Assembly: GCA_903875055.1 (NCBI GenBank)
Contig: CAIQUX010000312.1
Location: forward strand, 1-38,622
Direction of reading: 5' to 3'
Length of the DNA stretch: 38,622 nucleotides
Source of the DNA: an uncultured Bacteroidota bacterium
GTDB lineage: Bacteria; Bacteroidota; Bacteroidia; Chitinophagales; Chitinophagaceae
The translations under genes and the position numbers were made by a program. Shown in pieces: positions 30,981 through 38,622 of the stretch (position 1 is the first letter of the stretch; each line of letters starts with the position of its first letter). The notes under the pieces are model-generated. The model did no database searches. It was given only the letters and a program-made list of their open reading frames with translations, and was not told the DNA's origin.

Positions 30981-32594
30981 TTAGACATTTTGTGTAACCT
31001 TTGGTGCCGCAGCCATAATTTCTTCATTGGCTTGCGCTGCATATTTCTCGAAGTTTTTCACAAATAATGTAGCAAGTTCAATTGCTTTTTTGTTGTATTC
31101 AGATTTGTCGTTCCATGTGCTTTCAGGTACTAACAATTCCGAAGGGACATTAGGACATGAAGTAGGCATGTTAAAACCAAACACAGAATGAGGAATATAT
31201 TCCACATTGTCTAATTTGCCATTCATTGCGGCTGTAATCATTGCACGGGTATAACTAAGTTTCATTCTGTTGCCAACACCATAAGGTCCACCGCTCCAAC
31301 CTGTGTTAATCAGCCAAACTTTTACATCCGGATGTTGTTCTAATTTCTTTCCAAGAAGTTCAGCATATTTGGTCGGGTGTAATGGAAGAAAGGCTCTCCC
31401 AAAGCAAGCACTGAAAGTGGCTTGTGGTTCAGTCACACCTACTTCTGTGCCGGCTACCTTAGCTGTATAACCGCTGATGAAATTATACATGGCCTGCCCC
31501 TTATTCAGGCGTGAAATAGGAGGGAGGATGCCATATGCATCACAGGTAAGGAAGAAAATATTTTTAGGATCTCCACCAATACTTGGTTCTTTCGAGTTTG
31601 AAATATGGTCTATCGGATAAGCAACTCGAGTATTTTCTGTAATCGAGGCATTGGAAAAATCGACTGTATTGGTTCCAGGTATATAGTGTGTATTTTCTAC
31701 CAAAGCACCCGCCTTAATAGCAGCATAAATCTGTGGCTCTTTCTCTTCTGTCAAATCGATGCATTTGGCATAGCATCCGCCTTCGAAATTAAAGACAGAG
31801 CCGTCATCCCAACCATGTTCGTCATCACCGATAAGCTTTCTGTGAGGATCCGCACTCAGGGTGGTTTTACCGGTTCCGCTCAACCCGAAGAAAAGGGCTA
31901 CATCACCGTCAGACCCTTCGTTTGCCGAGCAATGCATACTCAAAACACCTTTTTCGTGCGGCAATACATAATTTAAAACGCCGAAAATACCTTTCTTCAT
32001 TTCACCGGTATAGGCAGAGCCCCCTATCAGTATCATTTTCTTAGTGAAATTAACGACAGTGAAATTTCCCTGTCGTGTGCCATGAATTGCTGGGTCAGCT
32101 AGGAAACCGGGAGCCTGTATGATGGTCCATTCAAGACGTTGTGTCTGTACTTCTTGAGGCGTCGGGCGCAAGAAGAGGTCCTGGCAAAATAAATTGGCCC
32201 AAGGATTTTCATTTACGACTACGATATTCAAACGGTGTTTAGGGTCGGCACAGGCATAGGCGTCTCTGACCCAAACTTCTTTGCCGTTTAAGTAGGCGGT
32301 TATATCTGTGTATAATTTATCAAAATGTTCAGGTGAAATGGCGATATTGATATCACTCCAATCAACACTGTTCTCTGTAATAGCGTCTTTTACAGTCAAT
32401 TTATCTTTAGGGGAACGTCCGGTGAATTTACCGGTATTCACTGCCAATGCACCCATATCTGTCAATGTGCCCTGTCCAAGAGACACGGTTTGTGCGGTTA
32501 ACTCTTCTGAGGACAGATTCCAATTCACTTTAGAGGGATTAATTCCTAATTCTGCTAAATTGATGGAGGGGTTTTTGATTCCAGTTTCTTGCAT
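30981..32594 (-). CDS. pckA: Phosphoenolpyruvate carboxykinase (ATP)
   Basis: This complete 537-aa ATP-dependent enzyme has the P-loop FGLSGTGKTTLS, the metal site LIGDDEHGWDDG, substrate-binding RSPKDK and GGSAYTGEMKKG, and NTGWSGGPYGVG near the C-terminus. It converts oxaloacetate and ATP to phosphoenolpyruvate, CO2 and ADP and can run in reverse in fermenting cells. For growth on aromatic acids yielding acetyl-CoA it would open gluconeogenesis. It has its own promoter and terminator. Confidence 0.98.
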   Translation of the reverse strand: MQETGIKNPSINLAELGINPSKVNWNLSSEELTAQTVSLGQGTLTDMGALAVNTGKFTGRSPKDKLTVKDAITENSVDWSDINIAISPEHFDKLYTDITAYLNGKEVWVRDAYACADPKHRLNIVVVNENPWANLFCQDLFLRPTPQEVQTQRLEWTIIQAPGFLADPAIHGTRQGNFTVVNFTKKMILIGGSAYTGEMKKGIFGVLNYVLPHEKGVLSMHCSANEGSDGDVALFFGLSGTGKTTLSADPHRKLIGDDEHGWDDGSVFNFEGGCYAKCIDLTEEKEPQIYAAIKAGALVENTHYIPGTNTVDFSNASITENTRVAYPIDHISNSKEPSIGGDPKNIFFLTCDAYGILPPISRLNKGQAMYNFISGYTAKVAGTEVGVTEPQATFSACFGRAFLPLHPTKYAELLGKKLEQHPDVKVWLINTGWSGGPYGVGNRMKLSYTRAMITAAMNGKLDNVEYIPHSVFGFNMPTSCPNVPSELLVPESTWNDKSEYNKKAIELATLFVKNFEKYAAQANEEIMAAAPKVTQNV

Positions 32595-32614
32595 AAAATT
32601 AAATAATTAGGGCG

Positions 32615-32622
32615 CAAAGATA
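32615..32622 (-). promoter_or_regulatory. -7 element of pckA
   Basis: TATCTTTG on the minus strand is an exact TAnnTTTG match, 20 nt before the pckA start codon. No upstream TTTG is visible at 18-20 nt. Confidence 0.6.
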
Positions 32623-32716
32623 CTGGCCTCACTAATAAATCAGCGATTATTGCATCATAATTTGTTAACAAGTAATAAAATATGAATGTTATAACATGTA
32701 ATTAGATATTTACACG

Positions 32717-32724
32717 TATGTTTG
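32717..32724 (+). promoter_or_regulatory. -7 element of the YceI lipoprotein gene
   Basis: TATGTTTG is an exact TAnnTTTG match, 12 nt before the start codon, which would give a very short leader. Confidence 0.55.
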
Positions 32725-32736
32725 CAATAAAATTAA

Positions 32737-33375
32737 ATGAAAAAACTGATTTATTCGCTCGCATTCATCTCAATGATGGGCTCATGTCAAAATGCTCCTG
32801 AAGGAGAAACTGCAAAAACAAGTGAGAAGCAAGAAACTGCTGCTCCAGCAACAGGCACCACTTATAATGTTGATATTGCCGCAAGTACTATCAACTTCCT
32901 TGGCACTAAGCCAATCGGAACACATAACGGTTTAATGCACCTTAAAGACGGGAAATTGATTGTTGGAAACGGGACTATCACCGGCGGAAGTTTTACCATC
33001 GACATGAGCAAAATGGAAATTCAAGATAAGGATACGGCCTATTCATATAAATTGGTCGGACATTTATTGTCACCCGACTTTTTTGATGCAGCTAAATATC
33101 CAACATCAAAATTTGAAATCACTAAATGTGAAGTACTCACGAACGATAGCACTGGTACTCACAGAATCAGTGGTAATCTGACGATGAAAGACAGTACGAA
33201 AAATGTGACTTTTCCGGCAAAAATATCCATTACTGATGCCGGTGTAACTGCTACAGCCGATTTTATTATCGACAGAACACAATGGGGGTTGCACTACGGA
33301 AATGACAAATCGTTGAAGGATAAATTTATCTACCCTGAAGTGAAAATTAAATTTAATATACAGGCAAAGAAATAA
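32737..33375 (+). CDS. YceI-family lipoprotein
   Basis: This 212-aa protein has a lipoprotein signal (lipobox MGSC), a Thr/Glu-rich linker (about 20-42) and a YceI beta-barrel domain starting YNVDIAASTINFLGTKP and including GTITGGSFTIDMSKM and HLLSPDFFDAAKYPTSKFEI. YceI-like proteins bind long lipids, often polyisoprenoids. It is a single-gene unit with promoter and terminator. Confidence 0.92.
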   Translation: MKKLIYSLAFISMMGSCQNAPEGETAKTSEKQETAAPATGTTYNVDIAASTINFLGTKPIGTHNGLMHLKDGKLIVGNGTITGGSFTIDMSKMEIQDKDTAYSYKLVGHLLSPDFFDAAKYPTSKFEITKCEVLTNDSTGTHRISGNLTMKDSTKNVTFPAKISITDAGVTATADFIIDRTQWGLHYGNDKSLKDKFIYPEVKIKFNIQAKK

Positions 33376-33406
33376 AACTTTTTATTGATTGTTTTAGAAT
33401 GAAAAG

Positions 33407-33434
33407 AACCGTGGACTTAGGTCCGCGGTTTTTA
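33407..33434. terminator. Terminator between yceI and pyrB
   Basis: AACCGTGGAC-TTAG-GTCCGCGGTT is a 10-bp stem with one G-T pair and a 4-nt loop, followed by TTT. It lies between convergent genes and may serve both. Confidence 0.75.
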
Positions 33435-33473
33435 TCTTAAAGGTAGAATTCATTGAAATTCATTCAATTCAAA

Positions 33474-34400
33474 TTACACTTCCTGCTTGCCGGATAATAA
33501 GTACAAAACAGCCATTCGTATTGCCACACCATTTTCAACCTGTTGCAAGATGATAGAATGATGACTGTCTGCTGCGTCCGAACTCAATTCAACTCCCCGA
33601 TTAATCGGACCAGGATGCATGATGGTGATTTCTTTTTTTAATGAATCGAGTAATGCCTTATTTACACCATAGAACAATGAATATTCTCGGAGGGATGAAA
33701 ATAGAGGCATATTCTGTCGTTCAAGCTGAATTCGCAATATGTTGGCTACATCACACCATTCCAACGCTTCCTTCAGATTATAGGTGACATGTACACCCAA
33801 TGAATCGATATGCTTGGGTATCAAGGTGGGCGGACCGGCAACCGTCACTTCGGCCCCCATTTTTTTCAAACAATAAATATTTGATAAGGCTACCCGCGAA
33901 TGCATGATATCACCGATAATAGCCACTTTTTTACCCTTAAGGCTTTTGAGTTTTTCCCGAATCGAATATGCATCTAACAAGGCCTGAGTAGGATGCTCAT
34001 TAGTGCCATCACCAGCATTAATAATAGCTGCATTGATATGATTGGATAAAAAATGTGGTGCACCGCTCGCACTATGTCGCAAAACCACCATATCCACTTT
34101 CATGGCCAGAATATTCTGGGCGGTATCAATCAAGGTTTCGCCTTTGGAAACACTCGAGCTGCTTGTCACGAAATTGATCGTATCGGCACCTAATCTCTTT
34201 TCGGCCAATTCAAAAGAAATACGAGTTCGTGTAGAGTTTTCATAGAATAGATTTACAATCGTGGTGTCTCTGAGTGTAGGCACTTTTTTAATAGGTCTCT
34301 TCAATACCTCCTTGAAATTATCGGCGGTCTGAAAAATCAATTCGATATCATTCGGAGTCAGATTCTTTATTCCCAATAAATGCCTTGTGCTCAGTCTCAT
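33474..34400 (-). CDS. pyrB: Aspartate carbamoyltransferase catalytic subunit
   Basis: This complete 308-aa enzyme has the carbamoyl-phosphate motif STRTRISFELAEKRLG, the HPTQALLDAYSI segment and MHPGPINRGVEL near the C-terminus. It makes carbamoyl-aspartate, the committed step of pyrimidine synthesis. It lies 42 nt downstream of pyrR and is cotranscribed with it. Confidence 0.97.
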   Translation of the reverse strand: MRLSTRHLLGIKNLTPNDIELIFQTADNFKEVLKRPIKKVPTLRDTTIVNLFYENSTRTRISFELAEKRLGADTINFVTSSSSVSKGETLIDTAQNILAMKVDMVVLRHSASGAPHFLSNHINAAIINAGDGTNEHPTQALLDAYSIREKLKSLKGKKVAIIGDIMHSRVALSNIYCLKKMGAEVTVAGPPTLIPKHIDSLGVHVTYNLKEALEWCDVANILRIQLERQNMPLFSSLREYSLFYGVNKALLDSLKKEITIMHPGPINRGVELSSDAADSHHSIILQQVENGVAIRMAVLYLLSGKQEV

Positions 34401-34442
34401 TTTAGTATGCAGGATTTGTGAATTTTCGTTTCATGTCAATCA

Positions 34443-34973
34443 TTATTTACTTATCATCACCACTTCATCTTTACCATCTTTTTCCTTCCAATAGACCCTG
34501 ACTTTTTGCGTATTGATGGAATCGATCACTAATCCCACATAATCCGGTTGTATCGGAAGTTGGCGGCTGAACCTTCGATCGATCAAGGTTAGAAGTTCTA
34601 CCTTTTGCGGTCTCCCGAAATCCAGTAACGCATCCAGTGCACTCCGTATCGTTCGGCCTGTAAACAATACATCATCAATCAAGACCACTTTTTTATCTTC
34701 AATGGAAAAATTAATTTCAGTATGGTTCGGCATATGAATCGCTCCTCCGGTATTGAAATCATCGCGGTAAAAGGTAATGTCAAGTTTGCCGTATTGGAGT
34801 TTTGTCTTTACAAGCGTATTCAGATATGTAACCACGCGGTCTGACAGATGAATGCCCCTGGGTTGTATACCTATCAGGACTGTATTGGAGAAATCACCGT
34901 GATTTTCGATTAATTGATGTGAGAGACGTTCTATGACGACGTTAAACTTATGCGGGTCAAGAATGGTTTTCAA
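34443..34973 (-). CDS. pyrR: PyrR, pyrimidine operon regulator / uracil phosphoribosyltransferase
   Basis: This 176-aa protein has the PRPP-binding motif VVLIDDVLFTGRTIRSAL and, at the N-terminus, LIGIQPRGIHLSDR. In Firmicutes PyrR binds mRNA leaders to attenuate pyr genes. Here the predicted leader is only about 10 nt, so leader attenuation at this promoter is unlikely, and the pyrR-pyrB gap (42 nt) is also short. The uracil phosphoribosyltransferase activity may be its main role. Confidence 0.95.
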   Translation of the reverse strand: MKTILDPHKFNVVIERLSHQLIENHGDFSNTVLIGIQPRGIHLSDRVVTYLNTLVKTKLQYGKLDITFYRDDFNTGGAIHMPNHTEINFSIEDKKVVLIDDVLFTGRTIRSALDALLDFGRPQKVELLTLIDRRFSRQLPIQPDYVGLVIDSINTQKVRVYWKEKDGKDEVVMISK

Positions 34974-34989
34974 TCGATGTGTATTTGGG

Positions 34990-34997
34990 CAAAGATA
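34990..34997 (-). promoter_or_regulatory. -7 element of pyrR-pyrB
   Basis: TATCTTTG on the minus strand is an exact TAnnTTTG match, 16 nt before the pyrR start. A TTTG lies only 13 nt further upstream, a poor spacing. Confidence 0.55.
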
Positions 34998-35029
34998 AAA
35001 AAGAAAGTGACAAAATTCGGAACGCCGCC

Positions 35030-36799
35030 TTAATTAAAACCTTCAACCAGCAGTTTGCTGACAAGGAAGGTTCCCTTTGCTTCGTTGGAATTGAAGAAGA
35101 ACACATGCAGACTGTCATATCGGTCTGATCTTACATGGGCATCAAGATAGATCCGTTGTTTAGGATCCCTATAAAAAAGGCGATCAAGGAGCATCTTGTT
35201 TTCCTTGATACAACGATCAGCTTTGTAAAATCGAATTCCGAATTGCGTCATTCGTAAAATATCCCAATTCAAACGCACGCATTTGATATTAGCCGATGCC
35301 CTAATCCAGTCGACTTTCTGCTTGTTATTTATGATTGTATAGCTGACATATGTACTACTGTCGTTTTTTAAAAGAAGATAACTGCTCTCGTTAGTAATGA
35401 ATTCATTTGGGCGACCCAGATTAAAATCATAGGAGAACAACGTAACTAAATCTTGCTTCGTACCGGTGAAATCATCTGATACATCCAATAATTTCCTGTC
35501 TTGTTCATTGATATGCCATTGACCGACAATTTTCTTATAGTATGCTTCGCTCATATCCGTGGAATACACAAATCCCCCTCTATGCACACCATGTGTCCAC
35601 CAGATATTAAGGTATATGAATAAGAAAGCGATCGGGTATAGAAGCAGCATCGTAATCCGTCGTTTGTTAACCGATTCAATCAAAGCCGCCAACGGAAACA
35701 TCAACACCGCATAACCTTGTATCATGGCCCGGCCTCCATACCACCAGATATCCCAGGCTGTAACGGTATACAGATAGCAACATGAGAACAAGGCTAGCGT
35801 CCAGAACAATTCCTTCTTTTTCATGAGATACAAAAAACCGATATAAGGCAATATCATCATAGGGCAATAAATCAACCAGCCACAACGATAATTGATCGTA
35901 TATAAAAACAAATGTGGTCGAGTCCAGGTGAAATGCTGATTACCATAGCTATAGACAAACCAATGACCTGTCGCATATTTCCAATACAGTAATTGTATGC
36001 TTCCAATCAATATCATGAGGGAAAAGGTCAACAGGAAATTAGAAAAATGCTTTCCGAAAAAAGACAATCGTTCGCTGATGGCTTTCATGCTTAGGAAATT
36101 AAGTCCCCATAAGATTGGAATTAACACAGCCAATACTTCCGTAGGTCGGGTCAGGGCCAAGATGCCCAATATCAATCCGATACTAGCTGAGCGCTTCAGG
36201 TCAGGCTTCTTGAAGAAGAGGTGGGTCTGATAGAGTAAAAGACAATACCAGGAAAACAACCAACCATGCGTCATTCCAACATCAATAGCGGCATAGTTTA
36301 AATAATTAGTGCCTATCACCAAAAAGAATAAGACCCAGGCCACCGTACTGTCTTTGAAATATTCAAGCAATAACTTTCGCAAATACCATAATCCCAGTAA
36401 ACAAATCAACAACGCACCGAGTTGTATTGCCAATTGATAAGGCAAAGAGAATCCATCGGCCAAATAACCCAAGGGTTTGGCAACGAGATGTGCCATTAAA
36501 AAAAACGGCAAGTATTGCACAGCCATGCCGCTTGAATATTTCAAAACTTTGGTACCGTCAGGTAAGTAGGTGATTTGCTGATTCTCGGCCGAACAACCAT
36601 ATGCGTTCCGGATACTGTCTGAAAATTTCAAACCTTTCAGATCCTTATAGATGAATACAGCCGGCAAATACCAATAGTAACCGCTTACATCCCAGCTGAT
36701 AGTGGCTTCAGTTCCTAATTGTTTGTATTTAGGATAATAGGTAAGACTGAAGACGATAAGTCCGCAAGCCAGTAAAAAGTATGTGATAAGAGATTTCAA
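35030..36799 (-). CDS. Multi-spanning membrane protein, glycosyltransferase-C-like
   Basis: This 589-aa protein has about ten to twelve hydrophobic segments, the first at 5-22, and a C-terminal soluble domain of about 160 residues (from about 430). The first outer loop contains acidic SWDVSGYYWYLP, which suits GT-C-type transferases that use lipid-linked sugars, and TRPTEVL occurs in a middle loop. I cannot assign a sugar or acceptor. It lies 24 nt downstream of another membrane protein gene, in an apparent operon. Confidence 0.7.
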   Translation of the reverse strand: MKSLITYFLLACGLIVFSLTYYPKYKQLGTEATISWDVSGYYWYLPAVFIYKDLKGLKFSDSIRNAYGCSAENQQITYLPDGTKVLKYSSGMAVQYLPFFLMAHLVAKPLGYLADGFSLPYQLAIQLGALLICLLGLWYLRKLLLEYFKDSTVAWVLFFLVIGTNYLNYAAIDVGMTHGWLFSWYCLLLYQTHLFFKKPDLKRSASIGLILGILALTRPTEVLAVLIPILWGLNFLSMKAISERLSFFGKHFSNFLLTFSLMILIGSIQLLYWKYATGHWFVYSYGNQHFTWTRPHLFLYTINYRCGWLIYCPMMILPYIGFLYLMKKKELFWTLALFSCCYLYTVTAWDIWWYGGRAMIQGYAVLMFPLAALIESVNKRRITMLLLYPIAFLFIYLNIWWTHGVHRGGFVYSTDMSEAYYKKIVGQWHINEQDRKLLDVSDDFTGTKQDLVTLFSYDFNLGRPNEFITNESSYLLLKNDSSTYVSYTIINNKQKVDWIRASANIKCVRLNWDILRMTQFGIRFYKADRCIKENKMLLDRLFYRDPKQRIYLDAHVRSDRYDSLHVFFFNSNEAKGTFLVSKLLVEGFN

Positions 36800-36823
36800 T
36801 GGATTTTTTTTTGAATCATTGAA

Positions 36824-38200
36824 TTAATCAGCATCAGTTGTTGCGTGGTGTTGTAAATTCAAATTACTTTGTTTGCCATGCATCCAAATCAACTCCACTA
36901 AGACGATGATGACCACAAATGGAATGAGCCAGAGGCAACGCGAATTTAAACGGGCTAAAATATTGGCCAAGGAAGCGGTCGTGAACGCATTGATAAGGCA
37001 AAAAAGGATTGTCAATGCAATAATGAATAAGATACGGAGATCAATCTTCTTTAGCATGACTAGTAGAAACAATACGATGAAGCTAAGGATGAAGGAGCAT
37101 GCATATAGAAGATTAATCATCTGAACATGTATCGCCCCGGTACTTTGTTTCGATTTTAAATAAGGAATTAGTTCAGATCGGTAATGTTCCTGAATTTTCC
37201 AGAACGGGTTGGAACCTTCTACCTGTGGTGTCAAACCATCACCGATATTGGTCAGGATGAATTGCCTCATGGTCGCCTTTAAACTCTCCTTTACATTCAT
37301 CCATATAAAGTGAGGCTCAGTCAAGGTACCCTTGATTATGTTAGAATATTCCACCTCAGATGAATCCCAATAACCTGAATGCGCAAATGGACCATCATCA
37401 TTCCAGATAAAATCCCAGGCATGATCGGGTAGGCTGTTTTTGTATGAACAAAGTCTGAATTGTTCTTTCTGACAATGCGTGTCAAGGTATTCCTTCAACA
37501 CACCATTTTCAGACAACTTCGCAATAAGAAAAATATGGCTCGACTTTGAAGGTCTGAAACCAAAACCACCTATGGCATGCAAAGAACAAAGTGTCAGCCA
37601 CGATAGTACAGACACGATTAAAAGAGTAGCTGCCTTCTTTCGTATTTGAGGATTCGTTCGCATCAATATGCCAATTACAAATACAATCGTGTAGAAGAGG
37701 AGAGTGATGACAAGATTGGAATTGTGGGTCAGAATGGAGGAATAGATCAAGAGGATATAGATGAGTCGAATCTTGAATGTGGTTGCATAGTAGTAATTGA
37801 CACTTGCCAGAAAAATCATAGGCGTGAAGATATCAGGCATCACTTGTGACGTATACCATGAACAACTTGTCAATGCACAAAGCAAGATGATGGTCAGAAC
37901 CGCTTGCTTCTTATCGGGTGAACGCTGTAGAATATGCGCAATAAATGAAAGTATTAAAAGTGAGAGCAGCATACTCTGGACAAGTATGGTCAGCCAAAGT
38001 GAAAGATGAAGCGAGGTGAACAAGGTAAAATAACTATATGTTAGAGGTCTGTCGTTCGGTAGGCTCAGATGATAGGCATTTTCAATGTAAGCCCCAGTAT
38101 CAGACGTGACAAGTGGAAAGTGATTCCATATCGAGGGCGTCATCAACAAGATTGCACATAGTGCTGGTATGAGTATGCGATTGTATGCGGATGATACCAT
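36824..38200 (-). CDS. Multi-spanning membrane protein of unknown function
   Basis: This 458-aa protein has about ten hydrophobic segments, including a run of them between 60 and 210 and a final pair near 390-440. An acidic TSDTGAYIENAYH loop follows the first segment, again reminiscent of GT-C enzymes, but no family motif is decisive. It is the first gene of the two-gene minus-strand unit. The stretch 38201-38430 upstream has no gene and no clear promoter for this strand. Confidence 0.65.
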   Translation of the reverse strand: MVSSAYNRILIPALCAILLMTPSIWNHFPLVTSDTGAYIENAYHLSLPNDRPLTYSYFTLFTSLHLSLWLTILVQSMLLSLLILSFIAHILQRSPDKKQAVLTIILLCALTSCSWYTSQVMPDIFTPMIFLASVNYYYATTFKIRLIYILLIYSSILTHNSNLVITLLFYTIVFVIGILMRTNPQIRKKAATLLIVSVLSWLTLCSLHAIGGFGFRPSKSSHIFLIAKLSENGVLKEYLDTHCQKEQFRLCSYKNSLPDHAWDFIWNDDGPFAHSGYWDSSEVEYSNIIKGTLTEPHFIWMNVKESLKATMRQFILTNIGDGLTPQVEGSNPFWKIQEHYRSELIPYLKSKQSTGAIHVQMINLLYACSFILSFIVLFLLVMLKKIDLRILFIIALTILFCLINAFTTASLANILARLNSRCLWLIPFVVIIVLVELIWMHGKQSNLNLQHHATTDAD

Positions 38201-38250
38201 ATAAGTATGTGAAATTAGCTATTTCGAATGATAAACTAAGAATATTCAGA

Positions 38251-38258
38251 TAGGTTTG
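38251..38258 (+). promoter_or_regulatory. Candidate -7 element upstream of the partial gene at the window end
   Basis: TAGGTTTG matches TAnnTTTG exactly but lies 172 nt before the start codon and lacks a TTTG partner at the normal distance, so it may be chance. Confidence 0.3.
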
Positions 38259-38430
38259 TTTTATTTATCTAAGACACTTAAATGTATTTCACAGAATCAT
38301 GCAGATGACATGCTGCCTTACAAGATCAGAAAGAAACTTGTTGACAAGCGAAGTGATTTAAAATGAGATGGATTATCAAAGAGAAAACTCAAGATGAGTC
38401 AATTGCTGTTTTCTGATATACTTTTACAGG

Positions 38431-38622
38431 ATGTTCAGAAACAATAGTACCATTAATTTCTTACAAAATAAAACATTGGTGGCTTTATGTATTCTTGTTC
38501 TGTTTATCCTCAAAGCACCTTATCTGCATCTTCCTTATTACTGGGATGAAGCATGGTCTTATGCTAAAGCAGTGAATGAAATGTATACACATAAAATAAC
38601 ATTGTTTCCTTCTGAGGTCAAT
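38431..38622 (+). CDS. Partial membrane glycosyltransferase-like protein (cut by window end)
   Basis: This open frame is not in the ORF track because it has no stop: 64 codons run from ATG at 38431 to the last base. It begins MFRNNSTINF, has one hydrophobic segment (about 16-31) and then LPYYWDEAWSYAKAV, the acidic first loop with DE typical of ArnT/PMT-like GT-C transferases. It is divergent from the membrane protein pair at 35030-38200 and probably belongs to the same envelope-glycosylation neighbourhood. The start is not confirmed by a ribosome site. Confidence 0.65.
   Translation, partial: MFRNNSTINFLQNKTLVALCILVLFILKAPYLHLPYYWDEAWSYAKAVNEMYTHKITLFPSEVN

Noticed and set aside
34974-35029. 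PyrR-responsive attenuator upstream of pyrR
   Set aside because: The -7 element is only 16 nt before the start codon, leaving no room for an attenuator leader.
1-38622. CRISPR arrays, insertion sequences, integrases, rRNA
   Set aside because: None seen: no regularly spaced repeats, transposase motifs or rRNA segments were found on reading through.

Overview
The window looks like a chromosome segment from a member of the Bacteroidota. Several genes are preceded by the phylum's characteristic -7 element TAnnTTTG, in two cases with a TTTG element 18-19 nt upstream. Shine-Dalgarno sequences are mostly absent, and the housekeeping genes (ATP-dependent pckA, YceI, DciA-like DUF721, IscX, DUF4625-like lipoprotein) fit this phylum. 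I cannot place the organism below phylum from sequence alone.

Region 1 (37-6131). A tRNA-Leu(CAA) and its terminator are followed by a five-gene minus-strand operon: a MocA-like cytidylyltransferase, XdhC, an SDR dehydrogenase, a fused [2Fe-2S]/molybdopterin subunit, and an FAD/[4Fe-4S] subunit. The last two resemble 4-hydroxybenzoyl-CoA reductase (HcrC-HcrA fusion plus HcrB). The C-x15-C-x7-C-x8-C insert in the FAD subunit is the diagnostic signal.

Region 2 (6132-6311). This divergent promoter region carries a perfect CRP/FNR-type palindrome, TGTGAT-N4-ATCACA.

Region 3 (6312-23337). A 17-kb plus-strand operon encodes a class I ATP-dependent benzoyl-CoA reductase in the Thauera order (bcrC-B-A-D), an ADP-forming acyl-CoA synthetase, a thiolase, Had, Oah (BamA), Dch and a HADH-ECH fusion. 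Together these would take 4-hydroxybenzoyl-CoA through benzoyl-CoA, the cyclic dienoyl-CoA and 6-hydroxy/6-oxo-cyclohexenoyl-CoA to 3-hydroxypimelyl-CoA, and then to glutaryl-CoA plus acetyl-CoA. Inserted in the middle is an unusual second module: a lone BcrB/HgdB-type subunit, a stand-alone acyl-CoA-synthetase C-terminal-like domain, and a ketopantoate-reductase-activase ATPase fusion protein. I do not recognise this combination, and it is the best candidate for an undescribed system.

Region 4 (23338-38622). Ordinary accessory and housekeeping genes follow: YfiT-like DinB protein, lipoproteins, an orphan CoA-transferase subunit A, dprA, OmpH/Skp-like protein, tpiA, DUF721, a sigma54-type response regulator lacking an HTH, iscX, ferredoxin, pckA, yceI, pyrB, pyrR, and multi-spanning membrane proteins of glycosyltransferase-C type, the last one cut by the window end.

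Not found in the window: an AMP-forming benzoate-CoA ligase, a low-potential 2[4Fe-4S] ferredoxin or its reductase, and glutaryl-CoA dehydrogenase. The reductase's electron supply and the end of the pathway must therefore lie elsewhere. No CRISPR array, transposase, integrase or rRNA was seen.
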